Of a DNA stretch of 64,000 bases, positions 35,948 to 44,626 are shown one piece after another; the first letter of the stretch is position 1, and each line of letters opens with the position of its first letter. Under the pieces are notes generated by a model. The model ran no database searches. It was not told the origin of the DNA and saw only the letters and a list, made by a program, of their open reading frames with translations. A program made the position numbers and the translations under genes. The DNA lies in NCBI GenBank assembly GCA_002420015.1, contig DIHF01000054.1, positions 45,279 to 109,278 on the forward strand. The letters run 5' to 3'. The stretch comes from Micavibrio sp. UBA5703 (lineage in GTDB: Bacteria > Pseudomonadota > Alphaproteobacteria > Micavibrionales > Micavibrionaceae).

Positions 35948-37345
35948 GTGATTACGAATAAAAAAATGCGCACATTGTGCCTTTCAACTGCGGTGTCGGC
36001 CTTGCTTATGTTTGGTGCCGGCCCGGTTGCTTCGCAGGAAAACACAACCATCACGCTACAGAATGCTGTGGCCACGGGCGTTTCGACAAATCCGGAATAC
36101 GGTGTTGTCGCCGCCAGCCGCCGCGCAACGGATGAAGAACTGAAGCAGGGCGAAGCGCTCTTCCTTCCCTCAATCGATATGCGCGCCGATACAGGTTTTG
36201 AACACAGCGATGACCCGGCTACACGCGGCGGTCTCGACAGCGACGACACGGAAAATATGTGGCGCTATGAAGCAGCCCTGACGTTGACCCAGATGCTGTT
36301 CGACGGTTGGGAAAGCAAGTACGAAGTCAAGCGCCAGCAGGCACGCGTAGAGTCCTCGGCTCATCGCGTTCGCGAGACTGCCGAGCTTACGGGTCTTTCG
36401 ATCGTCGAGGCTTACCTCGAAGTCATGCGCCAGCGTCAGCTTCTTGAGATTTCGCGCCAGAACGTTGCGGATCACATTTCTATCCTTGAGCAGATTCAGG
36501 ACGGTGTAACCGCCGGTCGTTCGACGCAGGCCGATATGGAGCAAGCCAAGGCGCGCCTTGCTTCTTCACGCGCCACCGAAACCAACACACGTCAGGCTTT
36601 ACGCAACGCCGAGTCCCAGTACCGCCGTGAAGTCGGCGATGCGCCCGGCCAGTTGCAACTGCCGACCATTCCTTACGACTCTCTGTCCACGGATGTGGAA
36701 GACGAAGTACGCAAGGCACTGGCCTACAGCCCGACGCTGGACATCTTTGAGGCCGATATCGAAGTTGCCTATGCCGAAGCGCAGGGCACACGCTCGACCT
36801 TCTACCCGCAGGTTGATCTGCAACTGACGGGTCGTCAGGGCCATGACATCAACGGGGTTGAAGGTCGCGATACCAGCGCCACGGCTCTGATGGTCATGAA
36901 CTGGAACCTTTATCGCGGCGGTGCCGACATGGCCCGTTCGCGCGAGTTTATCCATCGCCACCAGCAAACAAAAGAAGCCCGCGCCGAAGCTGGCCGTGCC
37001 GTTGAAACCGACGTGCGCCAGACATGGGCATCCATGGTTGCCGCCGGTGAGCGCGCTCGCCACTTCTCGTCGCAGGCTGACGCCAACACAGAAGTCGTAA
37101 AGGCCTACAAGGACCAGTTTTCTCTGGACCGCCGTACGCTCCTTGACGTGCTGGATGCGCAGAACGAGCTTTTCGTGTCCCGCTCCAATACCGTCAACGC
37201 CGAGTTTCTGGAAATGTTTGCGGTATTTCGTATTCTGGCCCTGAGAGGCGGCTTGCTTCCCCTGCTCGGCGTAGAGTATCCTAGAGAGAGCGCCGTCGCT
37301 TCCGACGACACCTGGTCGACCAAAGAGAAGATGAAGGCGCGCTAA
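35948..37345 (+). CDS. TolC family outer-membrane channel of the type I secretion system
   Basis: The 465-residue protein has a signal peptide (about residues 1-30, ending ASQ) and the two-fold TolC/LapE organisation: LQNAVATGVSTNPEYGV near the N-terminus, long helices rich in Ala, Gln and Arg, and YKDQFSLDRRTLLDVLDAQNELF near 385-405. It should form the trimeric outer-membrane exit for the adhesin. Start GTG 35948 lies after GAGGA; an ATG six codons later is possible. It is the first exporter gene; a long hairpin repeat separates it from the ABC gene. Confidence 0.93.
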   Translation: MITNKKMRTLCLSTAVSALLMFGAGPVASQENTTITLQNAVATGVSTNPEYGVVAASRRATDEELKQGEALFLPSIDMRADTGFEHSDDPATRGGLDSDDTENMWRYEAALTLTQMLFDGWESKYEVKRQQARVESSAHRVRETAELTGLSIVEAYLEVMRQRQLLEISRQNVADHISILEQIQDGVTAGRSTQADMEQAKARLASSRATETNTRQALRNAESQYRREVGDAPGQLQLPTIPYDSLSTDVEDEVRKALAYSPTLDIFEADIEVAYAEAQGTRSTFYPQVDLQLTGRQGHDINGVEGRDTSATALMVMNWNLYRGGADMARSREFIHRHQQTKEARAEAGRAVETDVRQTWASMVAAGERARHFSSQADANTEVVKAYKDQFSLDRRTLLDVLDAQNELFVSRSNTVNAEFLEMFAVFRILALRGGLLPLLGVEYPRESAVASDDTWSTKEKMKAR

Positions 37346-37346
37346 G

Positions 37347-37488
37347 AATATACCCGCAAATAGGTTTTGGCTGAAATCTGCTGCGTCAAAAACATGCTCG
37401 AAACGCGTGTACTTCAATGTACACTTTCCTTTCTGCGCGTGTTTTTTCCTTGCATCTTTCTACCCAAAACCTGATTTGCGGGTATATT
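37347..37488. repeat. Long hairpin repeat between tolC and the ABC gene (copy 2)
   Basis: The arms AATATACCCGCAAATAGGTT (from 37347) and a matching inverted block ending at 37488 are nearly perfect, with an apex dyad GTGTAC-TTCAAT-GTACAC. The layout resembles 16297-16403. It could attenuate read-through from tolC into the ABC gene. Confidence 0.8.
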
Positions 37489-37530
37489 TGAGGTCATCGA
37501 TTTTCTGATTCCAGCGGAGTATCCAGTAAG

Positions 37531-39855
37531 GTGAGCAGCCAGAAAAAGCCGGACGACATATCCGTTTCCATTACGCAGAGCGGCTCTGGAACTACGGAGC
37601 CGCCTTCTACTGTAGAAGCCCCCGATGGCTGGCCGCTGCAGGCTGACCGCATGGCTATCCATAATCCTTTGGTTGATTGCCTGCGCCTATTGGCCGGGCA
37701 TTATGGCCGTCGCACCAGCAATGCTTCGCTTACGGCCGGGCTGCCGATGCCCAAAGCGGGCATCACACCCGCATTATTCGTACGGGCCGCCGAGCGCGCC
37801 GATCTTCACGCGCAGCTTGCCGAACGTACATTAGGCTCGCTTGCGGTTGCTCCGAATCTTCCCTGCGTTCTCGTTCTTGAAAATGGGCAGGGCTGCATTC
37901 TTTGGGATATTCAGCACCCGCAGAAAAAACAGCCCAGAAAAAAGAAAAACGCCGAGATTAAAGACAAGGACATTCATCCGGAAACGAAATTCATCGTCCA
38001 GTTCCCCGAGACCAAAGAAGAAAAACAATCCCTGACCCTGCCGGAGCTGCAAAAGCTTTATGCGGGTTATGCCTTCTTTGTGCGTCCGGTGGCGCGGGTC
38101 GATGATCGTGCGGGACCTGCGGAGATCGATACGGGCCGCGACTGGTTCTGGGGGACGTTCTGGCGCAACCGCACCCTGTACGGCGAAGTCGTTGTCGCGG
38201 CGCTCATGATCAACCTCTTTGGTTTGGCCAGCTCTATTTTCGTCATGAACGTTTATGACCGCGTCGTTCCGAACGGCGAGGCCGCGCTTTCGACGCTCTG
38301 GGTTCTGGCTGTTGGCGTTATGGTCGTTTTCATCTTTGATTTTGTGCTGCGCAATCTGCGCGCCAATTTCCTCGATTATGCAGGACGCAAGGCCGATGTG
38401 AAAATTTCGGCCATGCTGTTCGAGCAGATGATGGGTATGACCATGACTGCGCGTCCTGCCAGCGCCGGTGTACTGGCTTCCAACATGCGCGAGTTCGAAT
38501 CCCTGCGCGACTTTTTCACTTCGGCGACGATGACGGCGCTTGTCGATATGCCGTTCGTGCTGATTTATATCGCCATTATTGCCGTTATCGGCGGGCCTCT
38601 TGCCATTATTACGCTCGCGGCTGTACCGCTGATCGTCGGCATCGGCTGGGTACTCCAAAAGCCTCTGCAAAAAGTCATTAAAGAGTCTCTGCATGAAAGC
38701 GCGCTCAAGAACGCGTTGTTGTTCGAGACAATCATCGGCCTTGAAACCATCAAGGTGCAGGCCGCCGAAGGCAACACCCAGCGCAACTGGGAGGAACTCA
38801 GCGAAAAATCCTCGCGCACATCCGTAAAGTCGCGCCGCCTTTCGTCTTTCGCGCAGCATTGGGCCATGTTCGTGCAGCAAATCGTCGGTGTCGTTATTGT
38901 CATCGTCGGCGTGTATCTTATTGCGGCGGGTGAATTATCAATGGGCGGCCTGATTGCATCCGTTATCCTGTCGGGCCGCGCTTTGGCCCCGCTGGGGCAG
39001 GTAGCCGGGCTTCTTGTGCGCCTCAACCAGTCGAGCCAGGCCTTGAAACAGCTTGACGACCTCATGAAAAAGCCGGTCGAACGCCCCTACGGCAAAAACT
39101 TCATTTCCATGCCGCATGTCCGGGGCCGCATCGAGTTCCGCGATGTTGTCTTTAACTATCCCGGTCAAACTGTGCCTGCGGTCAACCATCTCAGCTTCAC
39201 GCTGGAGCCGGGCGACAAGGTCGGGATTATCGGCGCGGTAGGCTCCGGCAAAACGACGCTGGAGCGCCTTCTGATCAATCTTTATCAACCGGCCAGCGGC
39301 TCGGTACAGATTGACGGCACCGACGTGCGCCAGATCGATCCAGGCGATTTGCGCCGCAATGTCGGCACCGTCCAGCAAAGCCCGCAGCTTTTCTACGGCT
39401 CGGTACGCCACAACATCACGATGGGACATGAAACGGCCTCGGACCGTGCGGTTTTGCGCGCCGCAGAGCTTTCCGGCGTTATGGAGTTCTTGAAGGATTC
39501 GTCGGCCGGACTCGACACGCAGGTCGGTGAGCGCGGCGAAGCGCTCTCGGGCGGCCAGCGTCAGGCTGTGGCGATTGCGCGGGCGCTTTTATACGATCCG
39601 CCGATCATGATTCTGGACGAGCCGACAGCCTCGCTTGATCCTGCCTCGGAAAACCGCCTGAAGAAAAGGCTCGGCGAGATTTGCAAGGAAAAGACCACTA
39701 TTTTGATTACACACAAAGGCCCAATGCTGGCGCTGGTCGATAAAATCATTCTGATCGATCGCGGGCGCCTGGTTGCCTTCGGGCCGAAAGATGAAATCAT
39801 CAGCAAGCTGCAGGCGCGCCAGTTCGGCACGCAGGCCGAGAATACGGATGTTTGA
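37531..39855 (+). CDS. Type I secretion ABC transporter (LapB/HlyB type)
   Basis: The 774-residue inner-membrane ATPase energises adhesin export. It has an N-terminal C39-like domain (about 30-140, VDCLRLLAGHYGR) that appears to lack peptidase residues, as in HlyB/LapB; a six-helix membrane domain (about 205-480); and a nucleotide-binding domain with Walker A GAVGSGKTT near 567, signature LSGGQRQ near 672 and Walker B IMILDEP near 692. An insert of basic residues (QKKQPRKKKNAEIKDKD) interrupts the N-terminal region. Start is GTG 37531. The stop is two bases before the HlyD-like start. Confidence 0.95.
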   Translation: MSSQKKPDDISVSITQSGSGTTEPPSTVEAPDGWPLQADRMAIHNPLVDCLRLLAGHYGRRTSNASLTAGLPMPKAGITPALFVRAAERADLHAQLAERTLGSLAVAPNLPCVLVLENGQGCILWDIQHPQKKQPRKKKNAEIKDKDIHPETKFIVQFPETKEEKQSLTLPELQKLYAGYAFFVRPVARVDDRAGPAEIDTGRDWFWGTFWRNRTLYGEVVVAALMINLFGLASSIFVMNVYDRVVPNGEAALSTLWVLAVGVMVVFIFDFVLRNLRANFLDYAGRKADVKISAMLFEQMMGMTMTARPASAGVLASNMREFESLRDFFTSATMTALVDMPFVLIYIAIIAVIGGPLAIITLAAVPLIVGIGWVLQKPLQKVIKESLHESALKNALLFETIIGLETIKVQAAEGNTQRNWEELSEKSSRTSVKSRRLSSFAQHWAMFVQQIVGVVIVIVGVYLIAAGELSMGGLIASVILSGRALAPLGQVAGLLVRLNQSSQALKQLDDLMKKPVERPYGKNFISMPHVRGRIEFRDVVFNYPGQTVPAVNHLSFTLEPGDKVGIIGAVGSGKTTLERLLINLYQPASGSVQIDGTDVRQIDPGDLRRNVGTVQQSPQLFYGSVRHNITMGHETASDRAVLRAAELSGVMEFLKDSSAGLDTQVGERGEALSGGQRQAVAIARALLYDPPIMILDEPTASLDPASENRLKKRLGEICKEKTTILITHKGPMLALVDKIILIDRGRLVAFGPKDEIISKLQARQFGTQAENTDV

Positions 39856-39857
39856 TC

Positions 39858-41285
39858 ATGTCTGAAGCGCTGGGAAAAATAGTGCCGGAAAAGATACAGG
39901 CCAAGCCCGATGCGGGCAGCGTCAACAAGGATGCCAAATGGGACGGCATCCGCAAGGACTGGGCCAAGGAGCAAGCCCAGCTTGCCAAGGCGCACGCCCT
40001 TGCCTATTTCGACACCGATGAAGATATGCCGTTGTCGCGCCATTTCCTGCTGGTTTCTATTTCGTTGTTCTTCGTTGTCTTTGTGCTTTGGGCGAATTTT
40101 GCAACGCTGGACGAGGTCACGCGCGGTGACGGCAAAGTCATTCCTTCAAGCGAGGTGCAGGCCAAGCAAGCCCTGGAGGCTGGCATCGTCGAGGAATTTC
40201 TGGTGCGTGAAGGCGATGAGGTCAAGGCCGGGCAGGTCCTGATGCGCCTCAGCGATATTGAGGCATCGTCCGATCTCGGTGCCAATCAGGCGCGTTATTA
40301 CGGCCTCCTGGCCGCTATTACAAGGCTTCAGGCGGAGGCGGAGGGCAAGAACACTGTCGATTTTTCTGAGGAAGTGGTTAAGGCTTCGCCCAGTTCGGTG
40401 ACGGAAGAGCTTAATGCCTTCCGCGCCAATCAGCAGCAATTGCAGGGGCAGATGAATATCATGTTGCAGCAATTGGCGCAGCGCGAGCAGGAAGTACGTG
40501 AACTCAGCACGCGCGCCAGCGACGTGCGCGGCCAGTTGAGTTTGCAGCAACAAGAAAAACAGATGATCGAGCCGCTGGTGCAGCGCGGCTCGGCACCGGA
40601 ACTGGAATTGCTGCAACTCGAGCGGGCGATTAAAGAAAAAAGTACGGAGTTGAATGGCGTTCTTTCCAGCATGCCGCGTGCCAAATCTGCCGTCAGCGAG
40701 GCCCAGGCCCGCATCGACGAAATCCAGAGTACCGCCAAGGCGCAGGCCCAGACGGAACTCGCGGCCAAACAGATCGAGATGAACGAAATTAAAGAAAGAC
40801 TCGGTGCCCTGAAGGAGCGCAAGACCAGAACCGAGATTACCTCACCCGTCAACGGTATCGTGCAGGAAATGACCGTCAATACCATCGGCGGCGTGGTCAA
40901 GCCCGGCGAGGATCTGATCAAAATCGTGCCCAAGGACGACCAGCTTATTATCGAGGCGCGGGTGCGCCCCGCTGACCGGGCTTTTATCCACCCCGGCCAG
41001 AAGGCGGTTATCAAGATCACGGCGTATGATTTTTCGATTTATGGCGGTCTCGACGGTGAACTGAATTACATCTCGCAGGATACGTTTGAGGATGAGCAGG
41101 GCAATACATTCTACCGCGTACGGCTGATAACCAAGAAAACACACCTCATTCATAAAGGCGAGAAAAAGGAAATCACCGTGGGTATGGTCGCCAGCGTCGA
41201 TATCCTGACGGGCAAGAAAACCGTCATGGAATATTTGCTCAAGCCCTTTATTAAAACGCTGGATAATGCGATGAATGAACGCTAA
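39858..41285 (+). CDS. Type I secretion membrane fusion protein (HlyD/LapC type)
   Basis: The 475-residue periplasmic adaptor links the ABC transporter to TolC. It has a cytosolic N-terminus of about 60 residues, one membrane span (HFLLVSISLFFVVFVLWANF), a lipoyl-like half (VEEFLVREGDEVKAGQVL), a long coiled coil (about 160-320) and the closing half SPVNGIVQEM with HPGQKAVIKITAYDFSIYGG. ATG 39858 follows the ABC stop by two bases, so the genes are translationally linked. thrS begins 9 bases after the stop. Confidence 0.95.
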   Translation: MSEALGKIVPEKIQAKPDAGSVNKDAKWDGIRKDWAKEQAQLAKAHALAYFDTDEDMPLSRHFLLVSISLFFVVFVLWANFATLDEVTRGDGKVIPSSEVQAKQALEAGIVEEFLVREGDEVKAGQVLMRLSDIEASSDLGANQARYYGLLAAITRLQAEAEGKNTVDFSEEVVKASPSSVTEELNAFRANQQQLQGQMNIMLQQLAQREQEVRELSTRASDVRGQLSLQQQEKQMIEPLVQRGSAPELELLQLERAIKEKSTELNGVLSSMPRAKSAVSEAQARIDEIQSTAKAQAQTELAAKQIEMNEIKERLGALKERKTRTEITSPVNGIVQEMTVNTIGGVVKPGEDLIKIVPKDDQLIIEARVRPADRAFIHPGQKAVIKITAYDFSIYGGLDGELNYISQDTFEDEQGNTFYRVRLITKKTHLIHKGEKKEITVGMVASVDILTGKKTVMEYLLKPFIKTLDNAMNER

Positions 41286-41294
41286 ATTGTCCCC

Positions 41295-43271
41295 ATGAAG
41301 CCAGCAGTGAGTAACAATATCAATATCACTTTACCGGACGGTTCCGTGCGTTCTTATGGCGCGGGCGCGACGGGTCTGGATATCGCCGAAAGCATTTCAA
41401 AATCCCTGGCCAAGGCGGCCATTGCCGTGCGCATTGACGGGGTTTTAAGCGATTTATCGCTGCCGATCACGGGTGATGCCAAGGTGGAAATCCTCAAGCG
41501 CGATCATAACGATGCGCTCGAAATGATCCGTCACGATGCTGCGCACGTTATGGCCGAAGCCGTGCAAAAACTTTTTCCCGGCACGCAGGTTACCATTGGT
41601 CCTTCCATCGAAAACGGCTTTTACTATGACTTTGCGCGCAACGAGCCTTTTAGCCCCGAGGACTTCGAGGCAATCGAAAAAGAGATGCGAAAAATCGTCG
41701 AGCGGGGCGATGCCTTCGTGCGCGAGGTCTGGGACCGCAACAAGGCGATCAAATTTTTCAAGGACAAGGGCGAGTATTACAAGGCCGAACTTATTCACGA
41801 TCTGCCCGAGACGGAGGAAATTAAAATCTATCGTCAGGGCGAATGGCTTGATCTTTGCCGGGGGCCGCATCTGCCGACGACAAAACATGTTGGCACGGCG
41901 TTCAAGCTTTTGAAGGTGGCCGGGGCATACTGGCGCGGGGATTCCAACAAGGCCATGCTGACGCGGATTTACGGCACCGCCTGGCGCGACGAGAAAGAAT
42001 TGAACGCGTATCTGCACCAGCTCGAGGAGGCGGAAAAGCGCGACCACCGCAAGCTTGGTGCGGAAATGGACCTCTACCATTTTCAGCACGAGGCACAGGG
42101 CTCCGTCTTCTGGCATCCCAAGGGCTACGCCATTTGGCGTATTCTCGAGGATTACATCCGTCGCCGCATACAGGAAGACGGCTATGTCGAGGTGAAAACG
42201 CCACAATTGATCGACAACAAGCTGTGGGAGGCCTCAGGGCATTGGGGCAAGTACCGCGAGAACATGTTTGTTGTTCCTGATGTCGTGCCCAACACCGAAG
42301 AAGGCGGGAAAGTCTTCAAGGAAGAGCCGACGCGGTTTATGGCGCTCAAGCCCATGAATTGCCCGGCGCACGTACAGATTTTCAAGCAGGGTATAAAATC
42401 ATATCGCGACCTGCCGATCCGCATGGCGGAGATGGGTTGCTGTCACCGCAACGAGGCGCATGGGGCGTTGCACGGCCTGATGCGGGCGCGGCAACTGACT
42501 CAAGACGACGCGCATATCTTTTGCACCGAGGATCAGATCCACGGTGAGGTAAAAAAATTCATCGAACTGTTTCGCAAGGTCTATGACGATTTCGGTTTTC
42601 ACGATGTCAAAATTCTTCTGGCCACAAGGCCCGAGAACAAGGCCGGAGACGATGCGACATGGGACAAGGCCGAAAAGGCCATGGCCGATGTTTTGAACGA
42701 GCTGGGGATAGCGTTTGAATACGCGCCGGGGGACGGGGCCTTTTACGGTCCGAAATATGAATTTCACCTGCGCGATGCCATCGGTCGTTCCTGGCAGATG
42801 TGCACCTGCCAGCTCGACTTTGTTCTGCCGGAGCGTCTGGACGCCAGCTATGTCGGCGAGGACGGAAAAAAACATCGCCCGGTTATGATTCACCGCGCCG
42901 TTTTCGGCACGTTCGAGCGTTTCATGGGTGTTCTGATAGAACATTACGCCGGGAAGCTGCCGCTCTGGCTGGCGCCGGTTCAGGTTGTGGTCGCCACCAT
43001 CACCGGCAAGGCGGATGATTATGCTGCAACCGTGCTTGCTTCGCTCAAAAAGGCCGGTTTGCGGGCCGAGCTCGATACCCGCAACGAGAAGATCAACTAC
43101 AAGGTCCGCGAGCATTCCCACGCCAAGGTGCCGGTCATGTTCATCGTCGGCGCCCGTGAGGCCGAAGAAGGCACCGTGGCCATCCGGCGCATGGATTCGC
43201 AGGACCAGCCGGTCGAAAAGCTTGAAAATGCGGTCGAAACCCTTGCGAATCTTTGTAAACCGCCCTATTAA
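41295..43271 (+). CDS. thrS: Threonyl-tRNA synthetase
   Basis: ThrS charges tRNA-Thr. The 658-residue enzyme has a TGS domain (about 8-70), an editing domain with RHDAAH and CRGPHLP, then the class II catalytic core: zinc ligands in MNCPAHV, the motif 2 loop [16 protein letters not shown], and motif 3 [15 protein letters not shown]-terminal anticodon-binding domain ends the protein. Length is normal. It starts 9 bases after the exporter operon, so it may receive read-through, and infC follows. Confidence 0.98.
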   Translation: MKPAVSNNINITLPDGSVRSYGAGATGLDIAESISKSLAKAAIAVRIDGVLSDLSLPITGDAKVEILKRDHNDALEMIRHDAAHVMAEAVQKLFPGTQVTIGPSIENGFYYDFARNEPFSPEDFEAIEKEMRKIVERGDAFVREVWDRNKAIKFFKDKGEYYKAELIHDLPETEEIKIYRQGEWLDLCRGPHLPTTKHVGTAFKLLKVAGAYWRGDSNKAMLTRIYGTAWRDEKELNAYLHQLEEAEKRDHRKLGAEMDLYHFQHEAQGSVFWHPKGYAIWRILEDYIRRRIQEDGYVEVKTPQLIDNKLWEASGHWGKYRENMFVVPDVVPNTEEGGKVFKEEPTRFMALKPMNCPAHVQIFKQGIKSYRDLPIRMAEMGCCHRNEAHGALHGLMRARQLTQDDAHIFCTEDQIHGEVKKFIELFRKVYDDFGFHDVKILLATRPENKAGDDATWDKAEKAMADVLNELGIAFEYAPGDGAFYGPKYEFHLRDAIGRSWQMCTCQLDFVLPERLDASYVGEDGKKHRPVMIHRAVFGTFERFMGVLIEHYAGKLPLWLAPVQVVVATITGKADDYAATVLASLKKAGLRAELDTRNEKINYKVREHSHAKVPVMFIVGAREAEEGTVAIRRMDSQDQPVEKLENAVETLANLCKPPY

Positions 43272-43309
43272 TGGGATTTATACAGCCAACAACTTAAGGA
43301 GAATAAGCC

Positions 43310-43858
43310 ATACGTAAGCCATTTAATCCACCGTCACGTCCCAAGACCGATGACGGCCCGCGCATGAACGAGCAAATCACCGCCAAAGAGGTACGGCTCG
43401 TCGACCACAATGGAGAAATGAAGGGCGTCGTGCCCACTGCCGAGGCAATACGAATGGCCGATCAGGTTGGCCTTGATCTTGTCGAGGTTTCGCCGAATGC
43501 CGAACCGCCCGTATGCAAAATTCTCGATCACAGCAAATACAGATACGAATTGCAGAAAAAGGCCGCCGAGGCCCGTAAAAAGCAAAAGGTCGTCGAGGTC
43601 AAGGAACTCAAAATCCGCCCCGGCATCGAAGATCACGACTACAACGTCAAAATGAAGGCCGCCCGGCGTTTTCTGGAAGAAGGAAACAAAGTTAAGGTTA
43701 CCATGCGTTTTCGCGGCCGCGAAATGGCCCACCAGCAAATAGGTTTGGATTTGCTCAAGCGGATGCAGGCGGAACTCGCAGGGCTTGCCAAGACCGAACT
43801 TAGCCCCCGTTTTGAGGGGCGTCAGGTTATCATGGTTCTCGGCCCGGAAAAGGGTTAA
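43310..43858 (+). CDS. infC: Translation initiation factor IF-3, AUA start codon
   Basis: IF-3 binds the 30S subunit and checks start-codon pairing. The 182-residue protein starts at ATA 43310, eight bases after AAGGAG, giving MRKPFNPPSRPKTDDGPR before MNEQITAKEVRL; this matches the usual N-terminus of alphaproteobacterial IF-3. An ATG at 43364 would omit that extension and has no ribosome site. A non-canonical start is known for infC and permits self-repression by IF-3. The core motifs VEVSPNAEPPVCKI-like and MRFRGREMAHQQIG are intact. Confidence 0.93.
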   Translation: MRKPFNPPSRPKTDDGPRMNEQITAKEVRLVDHNGEMKGVVPTAEAIRMADQVGLDLVEVSPNAEPPVCKILDHSKYRYELQKKAAEARKKQKVVEVKELKIRPGIEDHDYNVKMKAARRFLEEGNKVKVTMRFRGREMAHQQIGLDLLKRMQAELAGLAKTELSPRFEGRQVIMVLGPEKG

Positions 43859-43884
43859 GCCGCGCTTTCAATCCATATGAAGGC

Positions 43885-44130
43885 TTAAATATCTAGCTCG
43901 GGATACTTAGCTTGGATATGGCGTTTTTCCTGGGAAACTATTCGGAACAGGCCTGCAATATTCCTAGTGCCCAGCCTTTCGCTGGCTTGGTATCTGTGAA
44001 CTTCGACTGTACGTACAGATATACCCAGTTTCTTGCCAATCTCCCGTGAAGTTAGTCCGTGATAAACACCTACAACAACTTCCCGCTGCCGGGGTGTAAG
44101 ATTGTCGACTTGCCATTCATTTTTACTCAT
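43885..44130 (-). CDS. Small LuxR-type HTH transcription regulator
   Basis: The 81-residue protein is just a LuxR/GerE helix-turn-helix: LTPRQREVVVGVYHGLTSRE, then IGKKLGISVRTVEVHRYQAS. It lacks a receiver or autoinducer domain, so it may act as a constitutive or partner-controlled DNA-binding protein. A GAAAGGA ribosome site precedes the ATG. It lies alone between infC (convergent) and trxA. Confidence 0.85.
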   Translation of the reverse strand: MSKNEWQVDNLTPRQREVVVGVYHGLTSREIGKKLGISVRTVEVHRYQASERLGTRNIAGLFRIVSQEKRHIQAKYPELDI

Positions 44131-44248
44131 AGCCTTTCCTTTCCGTATTGTGGGCTTTTCAGCGTTTTACAGAAAAATAAAGCTATGGTCAATCGATAAT
44201 AAAGAGGATGTATCTCTCAAAATGGCCGATTACTTAACGCCGATAGAT

Positions 44249-44569
44249 TTAAACCGCGCTCTCAATCCATTGCGTTAATTGAGATTTCGGCATACCGCCG
44301 ACGCGGGTGTCGACAAGCTGCCCGTCCTTGAAAATCATCAGGGTCGGAATGCCGCGTACACCGTACTTGGTCGGGGCTTCGGGGTTCTCGTCGATATTGA
44401 TTTTGACGATCTTTACTTTGCCCTGCATCTCCGCCGCCACTTCCTCTACAACCGGCATCAGGGCCTTGCACGGGCCGCACCACTCAGCCCAGAAATCGAC
44501 CATTACCGGCCCTTTGGCTTTTAAAACCTCTGTTTCAAAATCGTTATCGGATACGGCAATCGGGGGCAT
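44249..44569 (-). CDS. trxA: Thioredoxin TrxA
   Basis: Thioredoxin reduces protein disulfides in the cytosol. The 106-residue protein has the active site WCGPC, the conserved FWAEW segment and the cis-proline in RGIPTLMIF. The start at ATG 44569 has AAAGGA about 9 bases upstream; a TTG six codons earlier is less likely. It follows addA by 57 bases on the same strand, the arrangement common in alphaproteobacteria. Confidence 0.97.
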   Translation of the reverse strand: MPPIAVSDNDFETEVLKAKGPVMVDFWAEWCGPCKALMPVVEEVAAEMQGKVKIVKINIDENPEAPTKYGVRGIPTLMIFKDGQLVDTRVGGMPKSQLTQWIESAV

Positions 44570-44626
44570 GGGTGTTATTCCTTTCAAAATTTATGTTACA
44601 CTGAACAAATATGGCGACTGATACGT

